Both the position numbers and the translations under genes were made by a program. A model generated the notes under the pieces. The model was not told where the DNA came from, did not search any database, and saw only the letters and a list, made by a program, of their open reading frames with translations. This document shows positions 1 to 7,715 of a stretch of 42,226 bases of DNA, piece after piece. The DNA is from a virus, in the IMG/VR virus record IMGVR_UViG_3300033154_000104, positions 1-42,226 of that record; one strand, given 5' to 3'. Position 1 is the first letter of the stretch, and each line of letters starts with the position of its first letter.

Positions 1-22
1 CAGTAGCCAGGGCCAGCACTAG

Positions 23-56
23 AAGCCCCGGTGGGACAGCCAACCATCGGGGCTTT
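23..56. terminator. Hairpin, possible terminator of an upstream gene
   Basis: Arms at 23-34 and 44-55 pair over 12 positions (AAGCCCCG with CGGGGCTT, then GTGG with CCAT, including one G-U pair) around a 9-nt loop. The arms start with AA and end with TT, as in a bidirectional intrinsic terminator, but only a short T run follows. A TAG at 4-6 could end a gene that lies mostly outside the window. Call by structure only. Confidence 0.45.
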
Positions 57-138
57 CGTCTGCCTGGAGCAGGTGAAGGGGAGGAGGCGATTTCCGTCCC
101 CCTCTGGCCCGCAGGGCTGCCGTGGTACGATTTCCGCG

Positions 139-546
139 ATGCCTCCGTCCGATCACACCGGCATCGACCGCTCGCCTCCTGAGCCGTCTGAGGCCGACCG
201 AGCCGATCAGGTCCACCGACGTCGTTGCTCGATCTGCCAGAACGTCAGGCGGGCCGAGATCAAGGCGGCTTACCTCGCTTGGGAGCCGGTGCGGGCGATT
301 GCCGTGGCCTTCGACGTCCGGCCCCTGGACGTGAGGATGTGCGCAGCCTTCCGGGGCTGGGTCGAGATTGCCCACCGCGACGTCGATCCATCGACGCTTG
401 CCAAGCTGGGTCATGTGGCTGTGCGCCTCCGCGACCAAGCGTCGAAGGAGCGAAGGCAGCGCCAACGCGACCTGGATGACGAGGCGCACGCCCAGGCCGA
501 CGCAAGCGAAGAGGACGATGAGGGCTGGGAGGCGGGGATCGAATGA
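139..546 (+). CDS. Candidate small terminase or DNA-binding protein
   Basis: This is a 135-residue protein starting at ATG 139. The frame is open further upstream, but only into the hairpin. I see a CSIC (CxxC) motif near residue 31, then a helical stretch around AEIKAAYLAW and IAVAFDVRPLDVRM that resembles a helix-turn-helix, then a charged coiled-coil-like C-terminus ending in an acidic tail. Position just upstream of the large terminase, plus a probable DNA-binding helix, suggests the small terminase subunit that recognises packaging DNA. No family match was confirmed, and a transcription regulator is an alternative. No good SD precedes the ATG. Confidence 0.5.
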   Translation: MPPSDHTGIDRSPPEPSEADRADQVHRRRCSICQNVRRAEIKAAYLAWEPVRAIAVAFDVRPLDVRMCAAFRGWVEIAHRDVDPSTLAKLGHVAVRLRDQASKERRQRQRDLDDEAHAQADASEEDDEGWEAGIE

Positions 547-596
547 AGGCATGGGGGCTTCGAGGCCGAGATGGAACGATCCACCGCGGCGCAAAT

Positions 597-692
597 CTGA
601 ATCCTTCCTCCTCGCAGACAGAGAGTAGGAGTCCCTTCTTGAAATCGGAGTCCCAATTTTTTAGGAGTCCCAAATTCCGTAAGGAGGTCCGC
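597..692. promoter_or_regulatory. AT-richer gap with three GGAGTCCC direct repeats
   Basis: GGAGTCCC occurs at 628-635, 647-654 and 664-671, start-to-start 19 and 17 bp apart, in a stretch visibly richer in A and T than its surroundings. The frame open from ATG 543 crosses it but loses the usual G/C third-position bias, so I treat it as non-coding. An SD (AAGGAGG, 681-687) for the next gene closes the region. Next to the packaging genes it could be a pac or small-terminase site, or an operator. Confidence 0.4.
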
Positions 693-1091
693 ATGGCGAT
701 CGTTGCTCACAGGTGCGCGGAGGGTCACGAGGATTGTTCGGTGAGTGGGTCTGGGGGGTCGTGCACGAATCCGGTTCGTCGGGTGGTCGGGGCGAATCCG
801 AGTTCTCCGGTGAACGATCCGCTCGACCTGGCGGCGGGTGAGGCGGGCGGTTCGATTCCGAAGTACCACGCGGAGGCGGTGGATCAGGCGTCGAACGCTG
901 TTCCTATTCGTCCGATCGACAATTGGGCCGACAAGGCGACGTTCGTGTGCGCGACGTGCATGTGGTTCATGGTCAAGGGCCCGGTGTTCGGTCATAGCGA
1001 CATGGGCCGTTGCCGGAAGAAGGCGCCGACGTTGCAGGGTTGGCCGGCGATGTTCTCGACGGACTTTTGCGGGGATCACAAGATCCGATGA
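693..1091 (+). CDS. Cys-rich small protein, unknown function
   Basis: This 132-residue protein starts at ATG 693, chosen over in-frame ATG 543 because AAGGAGG lies six bases upstream and the 543-692 stretch lacks coding-type third positions. It contains two early cysteines (HRCAEGHEDC) and a later set: FVCATCMWFM, then a Cys before RKK, then DFCGDH near the end. This pattern could bind zinc. The stop overlaps the start of the large terminase (ATGA), so the two are probably co-translated. I do not recognise the family; a packaging accessory role is only suggested by position. Confidence 0.7.
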   Translation: MAIVAHRCAEGHEDCSVSGSGGSCTNPVRRVVGANPSSPVNDPLDLAAGEAGGSIPKYHAEAVDQASNAVPIRPIDNWADKATFVCATCMWFMVKGPVFGHSDMGRCRKKAPTLQGWPAMFSTDFCGDHKIR

Positions 1092-2899
1092 GCCGATCGC
1101 CCGCGGATCTGACGTTCCCTGAGTTCTCGGAGGAGTACTTGCGGATCACGCCGAAGCTGGGCGGCGTGGTTCCGTTCGTGCTGAACAAGGCGCAGATGCG
1201 TGTGGACGCGATCATCGAGGAGCGCCGGGCGGCGGGGAAGCCTGTACGGATCATCATCCTGAAGGCTCGTCAGATGGGGTTCTCGACATATTCGCTGGGC
1301 CGGATGTACCACTACTCGACGACGCAGCGTGGTGTGACGACGTTCCTTGCGGCGCACGACGAGGATTCGACGCGGGATCTCTTCGAGCGGGTGCGGCTGA
1401 TGTACGAGATGGCGCCCGCCAGGCCGATGTCGCGGAAGAACAACCGGATGGAGCTCGACTTTGCGAATCCCGATCCGAAGACGGCGAAGGGGAACCCCGG
1501 ATTGCAGTCGAAGATCCGGATCGGCACGGCTGGGAAGTCGAAGTTGGGCCGGTCGAAGACGTTGCGGTACTTGCATCTGTCGGAGGTTGCGTTCTGGGAC
1601 AACGCGAAGCGGGTGTTGTTGGGGCTCGAACAGGCTTTGCCGGACGATCCTGCGACGGTGCAGATCATCGAGTCCACGGCCAACGGCGTCGGAGGGGAGT
1701 TCTACGACCGCTGGCAGCGCAGTCAGAATCCGGAGGAGGCGGGGGATTGGATCGGGGTGTTCTTCCCGTGGTGGGAATTCGACGAATACCGCCGTCCGAT
1801 CGAGGCAGGAGCGATGGTTCCGGTTCCGTCGAGCGTGGTCGATCGTGAGGAGTTCCGGGTTGCCGAAGGGTTGATGAAGGCGCAGTTCGACCTGGACGAC
1901 GATCAGTTGAACTGGCGGCGCTGGGCGATTGTGAACAAGTGCGGCAACGACCTGGATCTGTTCCACCAGGAGTACCCGACGACGCCTCAGGAGGCGTTCT
2001 TGACGTCCGGCAGGCCGATCTTCAACGCGCGGAAGCTGGTCTACCGGCACAACGAGCTGACGGCGCTCGATTTGCGGATTTCGGCGTCGGATGGCACGCG
2101 CCGGCCACGCGGGCTCGAGGGCGACATTCGGCGGAAGGGTGCGCAGGTGCGGTTCGTTCCGAAGCCGGACGGGCCGCTGATGATCTACCGGATGCCGGAG
2201 CGTGGGCGGGAGTACTGGATCGGCGCGGACGCCTGCCGCGGGATCGTCTCGCCGAAGAATCCGGACCCTGATTTCGCGGAGGCCCACGTCTACGACTCGA
2301 AATCGTGGGAGCAGGTTGCGGTCTACCGCGATCGGATCGAGGCGTCGAAGTTCGCCAAGGTGGTGACCGCGCTGGGCTGGTATTTCGGCGGGGCGCTGTT
2401 GATTCCGGAGTCGAACGACCACGGCAACACGGTGATCGTCTCGATTCAGAACGAGGGCTACCCGAATCTGTACGTCCGGCACGACACCGACAAGATGGGG
2501 ATGGAGCCGATCAAGCGGTTCGGCTGGGAGAACAACCGGAAGACCCGTCCGCAGGTGGTGGATGCGGTGGACGACGCGATCAACGAGGACCTGGCGACGT
2601 TCAACGACATTCCGACGATCGAGCAGATGATGACGTTCGTCCGGAACCCGTCGACCGGCAAGCCGGAGGCCGATATTGGCTGCCACGACGACGGCGTGAT
2701 CGCTTCCGGGCTGGTATTTGTCGTTGCGGAACTGCAACAACCTGGGGATATGTCGAACAAGCGGCTGGATCTGGACCGATTGCCTCCTGAACAGTCGATG
2801 GTGATGCGTGATATTCTCAGACAGAAGCGTGCTGTGGTCCTCCAGCGCAATCAGGCCTGGGGGAACACGCAGCACGACGAGAATCTATTCGGAGGCTGA
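1088..2899 (+). CDS. terL: Terminase large subunit (TerL)
   Basis: This is a 603-residue packaging motor: the ATPase translocates DNA into the prohead and the nuclease cuts concatemers. Start is ATG 1088, overlapping the previous stop. ATPase motifs are a Walker-A-like KARQMGFST (59-67), Walker B LHLSE (162-166) and the coupling motif STANG (196-200). The TerL-typical HQEYPTTPQEAF lies at 293-304. In the RNase-H-like nuclease domain the acidic residues are D381 (in IGADAC), E441 (in LIPES) and D534/D535 (in CHDDG). All motifs look intact. Third positions favour G and include TTG leucines, unlike the C-favouring capsid genes downstream. It acts at the portal vertex with the protein at 4703-6937. 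Confidence 0.95.
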   Translation: MSRSPADLTFPEFSEEYLRITPKLGGVVPFVLNKAQMRVDAIIEERRAAGKPVRIIILKARQMGFSTYSLGRMYHYSTTQRGVTTFLAAHDEDSTRDLFERVRLMYEMAPARPMSRKNNRMELDFANPDPKTAKGNPGLQSKIRIGTAGKSKLGRSKTLRYLHLSEVAFWDNAKRVLLGLEQALPDDPATVQIIESTANGVGGEFYDRWQRSQNPEEAGDWIGVFFPWWEFDEYRRPIEAGAMVPVPSSVVDREEFRVAEGLMKAQFDLDDDQLNWRRWAIVNKCGNDLDLFHQEYPTTPQEAFLTSGRPIFNARKLVYRHNELTALDLRISASDGTRRPRGLEGDIRRKGAQVRFVPKPDGPLMIYRMPERGREYWIGADACRGIVSPKNPDPDFAEAHVYDSKSWEQVAVYRDRIEASKFAKVVTALGWYFGGALLIPESNDHGNTVIVSIQNEGYPNLYVRHDTDKMGMEPIKRFGWENNRKTRPQVVDAVDDAINEDLATFNDIPTIEQMMTFVRNPSTGKPEADIGCHDDGVIASGLVFVVAELQQPGDMSNKRLDLDRLPPEQSMVMRDILRQKRAVVLQRNQAWGNTQHDENLFGG

Positions 2900-2900
2900 G

Positions 2901-3116
2901 ATGAGTCTTTCCGATGGCGAGCTGGACAAGCGATTCATGGCGGCCCCGGACCTCGATACCGGGACAGAGATGGCGGTGGCGCAGGTCAAGGAAGCCCTGT
3001 ACCAGGCCGCCCGTACCATCACGCAATCCGGGAAGGATTGCCGCGAGCGCAGCATCGCGCTCACGAAGGTCGAAGAGGCGCGGTTCTGGGCCGTGGCCGC
3101 GATAGCGCGGGAGTAG
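2901..3116 (+). CDS. acb2: Acb2-family anti-CBASS cyclic-nucleotide sponge
   Basis: This is a 71-residue helical protein starting at ATG 2901, one base after the terminase stop, with GGAGG ahead of the start. From residue 50 it reads RSIALTKVEEARFWAVAAIA. That closely follows the signature I recall for Acb2/Tad1-hairpin proteins (a basic residue, S-x-A-L-T-x-x-E-E-A, two residues, W-A, then A-A-I-A-R). The N-terminal DKRF also resembles the family's ARF motif. Acb2 proteins form hexamers that sequester cyclic di- and trinucleotides and block CBASS, and in some cases Thoeris, signalling. Placement directly behind terL inside the late operon is notable. Nucleotide binding is inferred from the family. 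Confidence 0.8.
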   Translation: MSLSDGELDKRFMAAPDLDTGTEMAVAQVKEALYQAARTITQSGKDCRERSIALTKVEEARFWAVAAIARE

Positions 3117-3119
3117 GCC

Positions 3120-3299
3120 GTGCCGAGCCCGATCATCAAGAAGCTCGAGCCGAGGAAGGAGGCAACCGATGTCGAAGAAGCGAACGCCGAAGAAGCGGCG
3201 CCCGCTGTGCCGGGAAAAGGCAACGGGGGCGACCCTGACGCTGCGCGACCTGGTGCTGGGGGCGAAGCTCCATCCACCGTGCTACGAGGGGATCACTGA
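3120..3299 (+). CDS. Possible overlapping small ORF
   Basis: A GTG-started frame of 59 codons begins four bases after the Acb2-like gene's stop, with GGGAG just upstream. Its first sixteen or so codons end almost only in G or C, as in real genes here. After about 3169 the bias weakens because the next gene uses another frame. The product would be rich in Ala, Glu, Gly and Pro. It may be a true short overlapping gene or a leader that couples translation to the 3169 gene. Confidence 0.28.
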   Translation: MPSPIIKKLEPRKEATDVEEANAEEAAPAVPGKGNGGDPDAARPGAGGEAPSTVLRGDH

Positions 3300-3375
3300 G
3301 GCTGACGGCAGCGAGATCCTCGAGAAGGTCCGGCAACACCTGAACGAGAAGATTGCCGAGCACCTCCGTGGGTAA
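3169..3375 (+). CDS. Small basic protein, unknown
   Basis: This 68-residue protein starts at ATG 3169 behind a textbook SD (AGGAAGGAGG, then six bases). The N-terminus is very basic (KKRTPKKRRP), with a Cys at residue 14 and another near 39. The C-terminal half looks helical (EILEKVRQHLNEKIAEHL). Third positions are strongly G/C in this frame, supporting coding. I do not recognise it; the basic arm could contact nucleic acid. The end overlaps the next start by 8 bases. Confidence 0.65.
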   Translation: MSKKRTPKKRRPLCREKATGATLTLRDLVLGAKLHPPCYEGITEADGSEILEKVRQHLNEKIAEHLRG

Positions 3376-3742
3376 GGGCACGCCGTACCGCGTTCCGGAC
3401 AAGTACCGACGTTCCACGGGGAACAAGCGGTATCAGTTCGACGACACCGGGCTGGCCGCCCTGGTCAGCTTCGTCTACCTCAAGGGCTGGGAGGATCGGG
3501 ACGCGATCGAGTGCAAGCGGAAGGCCGCCGAGGAGGGCCCGCTGAAGGCTGACGAGACGCTCGCCGGGCGGCACGAGAAGCACCGATTGGACATCCCCAG
3601 CGAGATTTTAGCCTCCCGCGTGGTCCAGGTAGGGCGTGACGCGATCGGCATGATGCGGAGTGAATCCGCGAAGAGACGCTCCAAGCTGATCGGTCTGGAC
3701 GGGGCAAGTCTTGTGGTACCCTCGGAGGGGAAGCCCAACTGA
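3368..3742 (+). CDS. Hypothetical protein
   Basis: This 124-residue protein is taken from GTG 3368, which overlaps the upstream stop by eight bases. TTG 3353 is an in-frame alternative, and neither has a strong SD. The sequence is mixed charged with a predicted helical middle (LAALVSFVYLKGW) and a basic segment (AKRRSKLIGL) before the end. There is no motif I can name. It belongs to the small-gene cluster between terminase and portal, where packaging accessory, decoration or host-takeover proteins are common. Confidence 0.6.
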   Translation: MGKGTPYRVPDKYRRSTGNKRYQFDDTGLAALVSFVYLKGWEDRDAIECKRKAAEEGPLKADETLAGRHEKHRLDIPSEILASRVVQVGRDAIGMMRSESAKRRSKLIGLDGASLVVPSEGKPN

Positions 3743-3767
3743 TAGTGGGGGAGCACAGGAGGTCGAT

Positions 3768-4067
3768 GTGCAGAACGCCCGCGAGGTAGTGATCCAGCCC
3801 GGCAAGGCCCGGTTCAAGCTGACCCCGGAAGTGGCGGTCGGTCTGATGGCGGCCCTGTGTAGCGACGGCGTCGAGCCGATGAACGAGTCCGCGGCGAGGA
3901 TGCGCTCCGCGATGACTCAGGAAGGCCCGGAGCGCCAGGCCTACATCGACAAGCGCCGGAAGCGAGCTTCCGCCCAAGGAGCGGCCACTCCGAAGGCGAC
4001 CAAGCCGAAGCCCCCCGTGGCGGTAGCCGCGGCCAAGCCCTCAGGCGGCAAGGGCAAGGGCAAGTAG
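3768..4067 (+). CDS. Hypothetical protein with Lys/Ala/Pro-rich tail
   Basis: A 99-residue product starts at GTG 3768, four bases after AGGAGGT. The frame is open upstream to 3711, but the SD fixes the start; ATG 3766 is in another frame. Residues 1-60 look like a small folded domain. From about residue 60 on it is low-complexity and basic, with repeated AxxKxxKPKPP-type runs and a GKGKGK end, probably disordered and possibly DNA-binding. No family recognised. Confidence 0.6.
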   Translation: MQNAREVVIQPGKARFKLTPEVAVGLMAALCSDGVEPMNESAARMRSAMTQEGPERQAYIDKRRKRASAQGAATPKATKPKPPVAVAAAKPSGGKGKGK

Positions 4068-4078
4068 GCAGGAGAGAC

Positions 4079-4114
4079 GCGGGGGCGGTCTGGTGGTCTT
4101 CGGCCCGCCCCCGC
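4079..4114. other. Strong GC hairpin between genes
   Basis: GCGGGGGCGG (4079-4088) is an exact inverted repeat of CCGCCCCCGC (4105-4114) with a 16-nt loop. It sits between the stop at 4067 and the ATG at 4125. No T run follows, so it is a poor intrinsic terminator. It may act as an RNA stability or attenuation element, or hold back translation of the next gene. Confidence 0.5.
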
Positions 4115-4124
4115 AGTCCCCGTC

Positions 4125-4400
4125 ATGGCGAAGCAATCCAAGAGCCCTTTCCCGGTCCTCGAGCAACAGTCTCGGCGCATCTCCCAGATGCGTGGTGCCG
4201 GATCTCCCAAGCCGCAAGCGTCAATCACCCGAGCTGCAGGTGTGCTTCTCCGGCGCCAGCGAAGTCAGGACAATCCGTACAACCTGACGCGGCTGCGTGC
4301 GGCTTACGGGGTCGGTAGGGGCGGGTCGATGCGCACGGGCTACGGGCGGCTGCTGACGCCCGCCTTCGGACGGCTCGCCAAGGGGAGGTTCTACTCGTGA
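4125..4400 (+). CDS. Small Arg-rich protein, unknown
   Basis: This 91-residue, strongly basic protein starts at ATG 4125 just after the GC hairpin, without a convincing SD. It is rich in Arg, Gly and Ser (for example RLRAAYGVGRGGSMRTGYGR), and there is no transmembrane segment or known motif. Its TGA overlaps the GTG of the next gene (GTGA), implying coupled translation. The composition suggests nucleic-acid contact or a minor virion protein; function not recognised. Confidence 0.5.
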   Translation: MAKQSKSPFPVLEQQSRRISQMRGAGSPKPQASITRAAGVLLRRQRSQDNPYNLTRLRAAYGVGRGGSMRTGYGRLLTPAFGRLAKGRFYS

Positions 4401-4702
4401 CGACCCAGGAAATACTGCTCGGCCTGGTCCTCGCCTTGCTGGGAATGCTCGGCGGGGTCGGATACCTCCTCTGGGGGCTGGTCCGGGACGCTTACAAGCG
4501 GCTCGCCGAGACTCAGAACATGGCGGCCCGCTGGCTCGAGTCCAGCGCGGCGCAACAGGGTGTCGAAGGTCCGGACAAGGAAGAACTACTTGGGTACACG
4601 CCCGTAGCTGGGGGCGGCTATGTGCGAGACGACGGCGCCGAGTTCGACGCTGCCGGGAACCTTGTACCCCTCATTCCACCCGAGGTCCGCGCCGATGGGT
4701 AA
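4397..4702 (+). CDS. Single-pass membrane protein, unknown
   Basis: This 101-residue protein starts at GTG 4397, inside the preceding stop. Residues 5-28 (ILLGLVLALLGMLGGVGYLLWG) form a clear transmembrane helix near the N-terminus, followed by a short amphipathic helix and a Gly/Pro/acidic tail. The stop TAA is followed directly by the portal's GTG. Membrane proteins are unusual between terminase and portal; it could be a holin-like, superinfection or assembly-site protein. No family identified. Confidence 0.6.
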   Translation: MTTQEILLGLVLALLGMLGGVGYLLWGLVRDAYKRLAETQNMAARWLESSAAQQGVEGPDKEELLGYTPVAGGGYVRDDGAEFDAAGNLVPLIPPEVRADG

Positions 4703-6937
4703 GTGGGAGCACAAGGCGTACCAGGAATAGCCGGTAAGTTCGCCGGCCAAGTCAACGCTCTCTACCAGGACGCGAAATCGAAGGCGTCGGCGATCGCGGG
4801 AAAGCTGCGCGCCGACGAGTCGAAGCCCGTCCCCTACTCGCCCACCGCGGACGAGCTGTACTGCCTCAAGCTGGTCGACGAGGCGAAGCGCGTCCGGTTG
4901 GCGACTCTCGAGGCCTTCGAGCCCGTATGGACGAAGGCGATCCTGTTCTGTGCCGGGGTGCAGCACCTCCGGTACATCTCAGCCTCGAGGAACTTCGAGC
5001 CGACCCGCTACGAGGACTGGATGCCGATGCCGGTGTTCAACTTCATCCAGTCCAAGATCCAGCGGATCATCGACTTCTTCACCCGGAACGATCCGACCGC
5101 GATGGTCGACCCGATCGACAAGACCGAGCTGAACCGCGAGGCGGCCAAGCTGGGCGAGACGGTGCGGAGCTATCTCTGGGAATACAACGACGAGCCGGAC
5201 AACTTCGACGAGGCGGCGACCTGGGCCGCGGTCACCGGCAACGCATTCAAGCGGAACTACATCGACGGCTCGATGCGGAACTCCCGGCGCGTCCCGAAGG
5301 TGATGGTCAGCGAGGAGCCGATACTTGACCCGATGACGGGCGAGCTGGTGATGCAGCCGGACGGCCAGCCGATGATGACCCCGCGCCACGCGATCGCCCG
5401 ATCGCCGGACGGCCAGATCCAGTACGAGGAGGTCCCCCAGGCCGAGCTCAATAGCTACATCGTCGGCCCGATGTCGATGACGCTGCCGCTGGCGACCCGG
5501 AGGCTGAAGGACGCCCCGTGGGTCATGGAGACGTCGCTCCAGCCGGTCGAGACGCTCCGGCAGCTCTACCCGAGGTTCGCCGACCACATCCCGAAGCAGG
5601 GGACGGTAATCACGTCCGACCTGTACCAGCACCGGCTGACGTCGCTTCTGACCTCCGGCCTGCACGGCGTCGTCCGCTCGCTCGACCCGTTCACGCTCGA
5701 CGGCTACATCATCGTGCACAACTACGAGCGCGCGCCGAACCGCGATTTCCCCACGGGGCTGAACATCGTCGAGGCCGATGGCCTGCCGCTCCATATCGGT
5801 GCGCTGCCCGAGCAGACCGAGTTCAGCTACAACCATTTCGGCTACTTCAGGACGGTGGGTCGCTTCTGGTTCCGCGGCGCGGTCGAGGACCTGATCCACC
5901 CGCAGGAGCAGATCAACAAGCTCGAGCAGTTCCAGCAGCTCAACGACGCCTTCAACGTCAACCCGCAGACCTACGTTCCGAAGGAGTCGGGGATCGCCGA
6001 GGGCGCCCTGCGCAACAAGCCGGGCAAGGTCACGCGCTACAAGTACCCGTTCAAGCCGGAGACGACTCCGGGGACGCCGCTGCCGCCGTCGATGATCCAG
6101 CGCCGCGGGATCTACATGCAGGACATCGAGGAGATCTCCGGCGTGCGCAACGTGATGATGGGCGATGCGCCCCCCGGCGTGACCGCGGGCGTGGCGCTGA
6201 ACCGTCTGAGCGAAGAGGCCGAGGGGATGTTCGCGCCGATCCAGCGTCGGTGGGAGACGTTCATCGAGCGCGACCAGACGTTGAAGCTGAAGCTCGTCCA
6301 GCGGTTCTACACCCTGCCGCGCTACATCTCGCTGAAGGAACGCGGGAGCCTGACCGAGATCAAGGATTTCATGGGCTCGCAGCTCCGCGGCAACACCACG
6401 GTCAAGATCCAGGCCGGGTCCTACCGCCCGCGCTCGAAGGCCGGTCAGCAGCAGTTGATGATCGACGCGCTGGGCATGGGGCTCCTGCCGGGCGTCTACA
6501 CCGACCCCGAGCAGCTCCGCGACTTCCTCGTGCGCCTGGGCGTGGACGGCTTCGATCCTCCCGAGGGCCTCGACTCGAAGCGGGCCAAGTGGGAGAACGA
6601 AATGCTCTCGAGGATGGACGGCTCCGAGCAGGTCACCCGCGAGCCTGCCGACAACGACTTCATCCACCTGATGATCCACAACAACTACCAGAAGACCGAC
6701 GACTTCCGGCGACTGCCGATGATGATGCAGACCGTTCACCACCTGCACATCGCCCACCACTTGCAAGCGGTGATCGAGGCCGAGGGGCACGACACGAACC
6801 AATTCGATCCACAAGACGAGGACCTCGAGCCTGCCGGTGGTTCCGGTGGCGGCGAGGGGTCCGAAGAAGGCCCAGGCGGGGGAGAGGCTGATAACGCGCT
6901 GGGCGAGGAGGTATCAGATGCGACGAATACTGCGTGA
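4703..6937 (+). CDS. Portal protein
   Basis: This 744-residue protein is the ring through which DNA enters and leaves the capsid and the docking site for terminase. The start GTG follows the previous TAA without a gap, and no in-frame alternative is better. Support comes from position between terL and the scaffold and capsid genes, from length in the range of P22-like podovirus portals, and from portal-like segments. These are the FNFIQSKIQRIIDFFTRNDP region early on and the VRNVMMGDAPPGVTAGVALN stretch with its long helical surroundings in the last third. The C-terminus is Gly/Glu-rich and probably disordered. It overlaps the scaffold start by 20 bases. Confidence 0.88.
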   Translation: MGAQGVPGIAGKFAGQVNALYQDAKSKASAIAGKLRADESKPVPYSPTADELYCLKLVDEAKRVRLATLEAFEPVWTKAILFCAGVQHLRYISASRNFEPTRYEDWMPMPVFNFIQSKIQRIIDFFTRNDPTAMVDPIDKTELNREAAKLGETVRSYLWEYNDEPDNFDEAATWAAVTGNAFKRNYIDGSMRNSRRVPKVMVSEEPILDPMTGELVMQPDGQPMMTPRHAIARSPDGQIQYEEVPQAELNSYIVGPMSMTLPLATRRLKDAPWVMETSLQPVETLRQLYPRFADHIPKQGTVITSDLYQHRLTSLLTSGLHGVVRSLDPFTLDGYIIVHNYERAPNRDFPTGLNIVEADGLPLHIGALPEQTEFSYNHFGYFRTVGRFWFRGAVEDLIHPQEQINKLEQFQQLNDAFNVNPQTYVPKESGIAEGALRNKPGKVTRYKYPFKPETTPGTPLPPSMIQRRGIYMQDIEEISGVRNVMMGDAPPGVTAGVALNRLSEEAEGMFAPIQRRWETFIERDQTLKLKLVQRFYTLPRYISLKERGSLTEIKDFMGSQLRGNTTVKIQAGSYRPRSKAGQQQLMIDALGMGLLPGVYTDPEQLRDFLVRLGVDGFDPPEGLDSKRAKWENEMLSRMDGSEQVTREPADNDFIHLMIHNNYQKTDDFRRLPMMMQTVHHLHIAHHLQAVIEAEGHDTNQFDPQDEDLEPAGGSGGGEGSEEGPGGGEADNALGEEVSDATNTA

Positions 6938-7703
6938 CCTGATCGGGGTGTTCTTTCCCTTCCATAGGGAACCGGACGCACCGCCGACAGACGGTGGGGG
7001 TACTGCCGTCGAGACTCCGGAGGCTGGGGATACCGGCGCCGGAGAGGGCGACAATCCAGCTCTGGCCGCGGCGGCTTCGCTAGAAGCAGCCAACACTCGC
7101 ATCAGCGAGCTTCAAAGCCAGAACGCGGAGCTGGCCGGCTCAATCGAGGCACGAGCCGAGCAGATGTTGAACGAGGTCATGCCGGACGTGGGCGACTTGT
7201 CCAGGTCCGCGCCACCGCCGCCGACGCCGCCTCGGCAAGAGGCGTTCGAGATCGACGGCGAGCGAGTCAACGCGGAGGACCTCACTCCGGAGCAAGTGGC
7301 GACGATCGAGATCCAACAGCTCCAGCAGCGTGTTCGGGGCATGGAGGATCAGCAGGTGGCCGATCGGCTGAACATGCAGCTCGACGGCTACCAGCAGAGG
7401 TTCAAGCACATGGACCGGCACCGCATCATCACGTTCCTTGGGAGTCTTCCCGACGAGCGGGCGGCGCAGGTCAACATCTCGAAGCTCTGCGAGATCAGCC
7501 ACCAGAAGGAAGAACGGAAGCTCAACGCCTACGCCGACGAGAAGATCGCAGCGAAGCTCGCGGAGATCTCCGGTGGGGCCCAACCCCCTCCCGTCCCTGG
7601 GCAGGGCGCAGCCGACCCGGTCGAGACGTCAACGCCGAAAAGTTGGAAAGAGGCGAAGACGACGCTCGTCGAGAAGCTGCGCGCACGGGGATTCGGGAGC
7701 TGA
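6918..7703 (+). CDS. Scaffold protein (candidate)
   Basis: This 261-residue acidic protein starts at ATG 6918 after GAGGAGG; the frame is open further up, but that part is shadow of the portal's tail. After a short hydrophobic and basic start (MRRILRDLIGVFFPF) comes a Pro/Gly/Asp-rich linker. A coiled coil follows (SLEAANTRISELQSQNAELA onward), then a second helical block rich in Gln and Glu, and a basic C-terminal helix (TLVEKLRARGF). Sitting between portal and coat with this coiled-coil and basic-tail layout is classic for scaffolds, which guide coat assembly and then exit. No sequence match was verified. Confidence 0.75.
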   Translation: MRRILRDLIGVFFPFHREPDAPPTDGGGTAVETPEAGDTGAGEGDNPALAAAASLEAANTRISELQSQNAELAGSIEARAEQMLNEVMPDVGDLSRSAPPPPTPPRQEAFEIDGERVNAEDLTPEQVATIEIQQLQQRVRGMEDQQVADRLNMQLDGYQQRFKHMDRHRIITFLGSLPDERAAQVNISKLCEISHQKEERKLNAYADEKIAAKLAEISGGAQPPPVPGQGAADPVETSTPKSWKEAKTTLVEKLRARGFGS

Positions 7704-7715
7704 TAGGAGTACCCG

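Noticed and set aside
543-692. N-terminal extension of the 693 gene from ATG 543
   Set aside because: Codon third positions are not G/C-biased, the repeats lie there, and the SD fits 693.
4695-4730. ATG 4695 mini-frame at the portal start
   Set aside because: It ends after 11 codons; the portal frame begins at GTG 4703.
4979-6814. Long open frame on the minus strand under the portal (611 codons), and similar minus-strand frames under terL, the giant gene and others
   Set aside because: They mirror strongly coded + strand genes, are Arg/Val/Leu-heavy with no motifs or SD sites, and come from high G/C third positions on the opposite strand.
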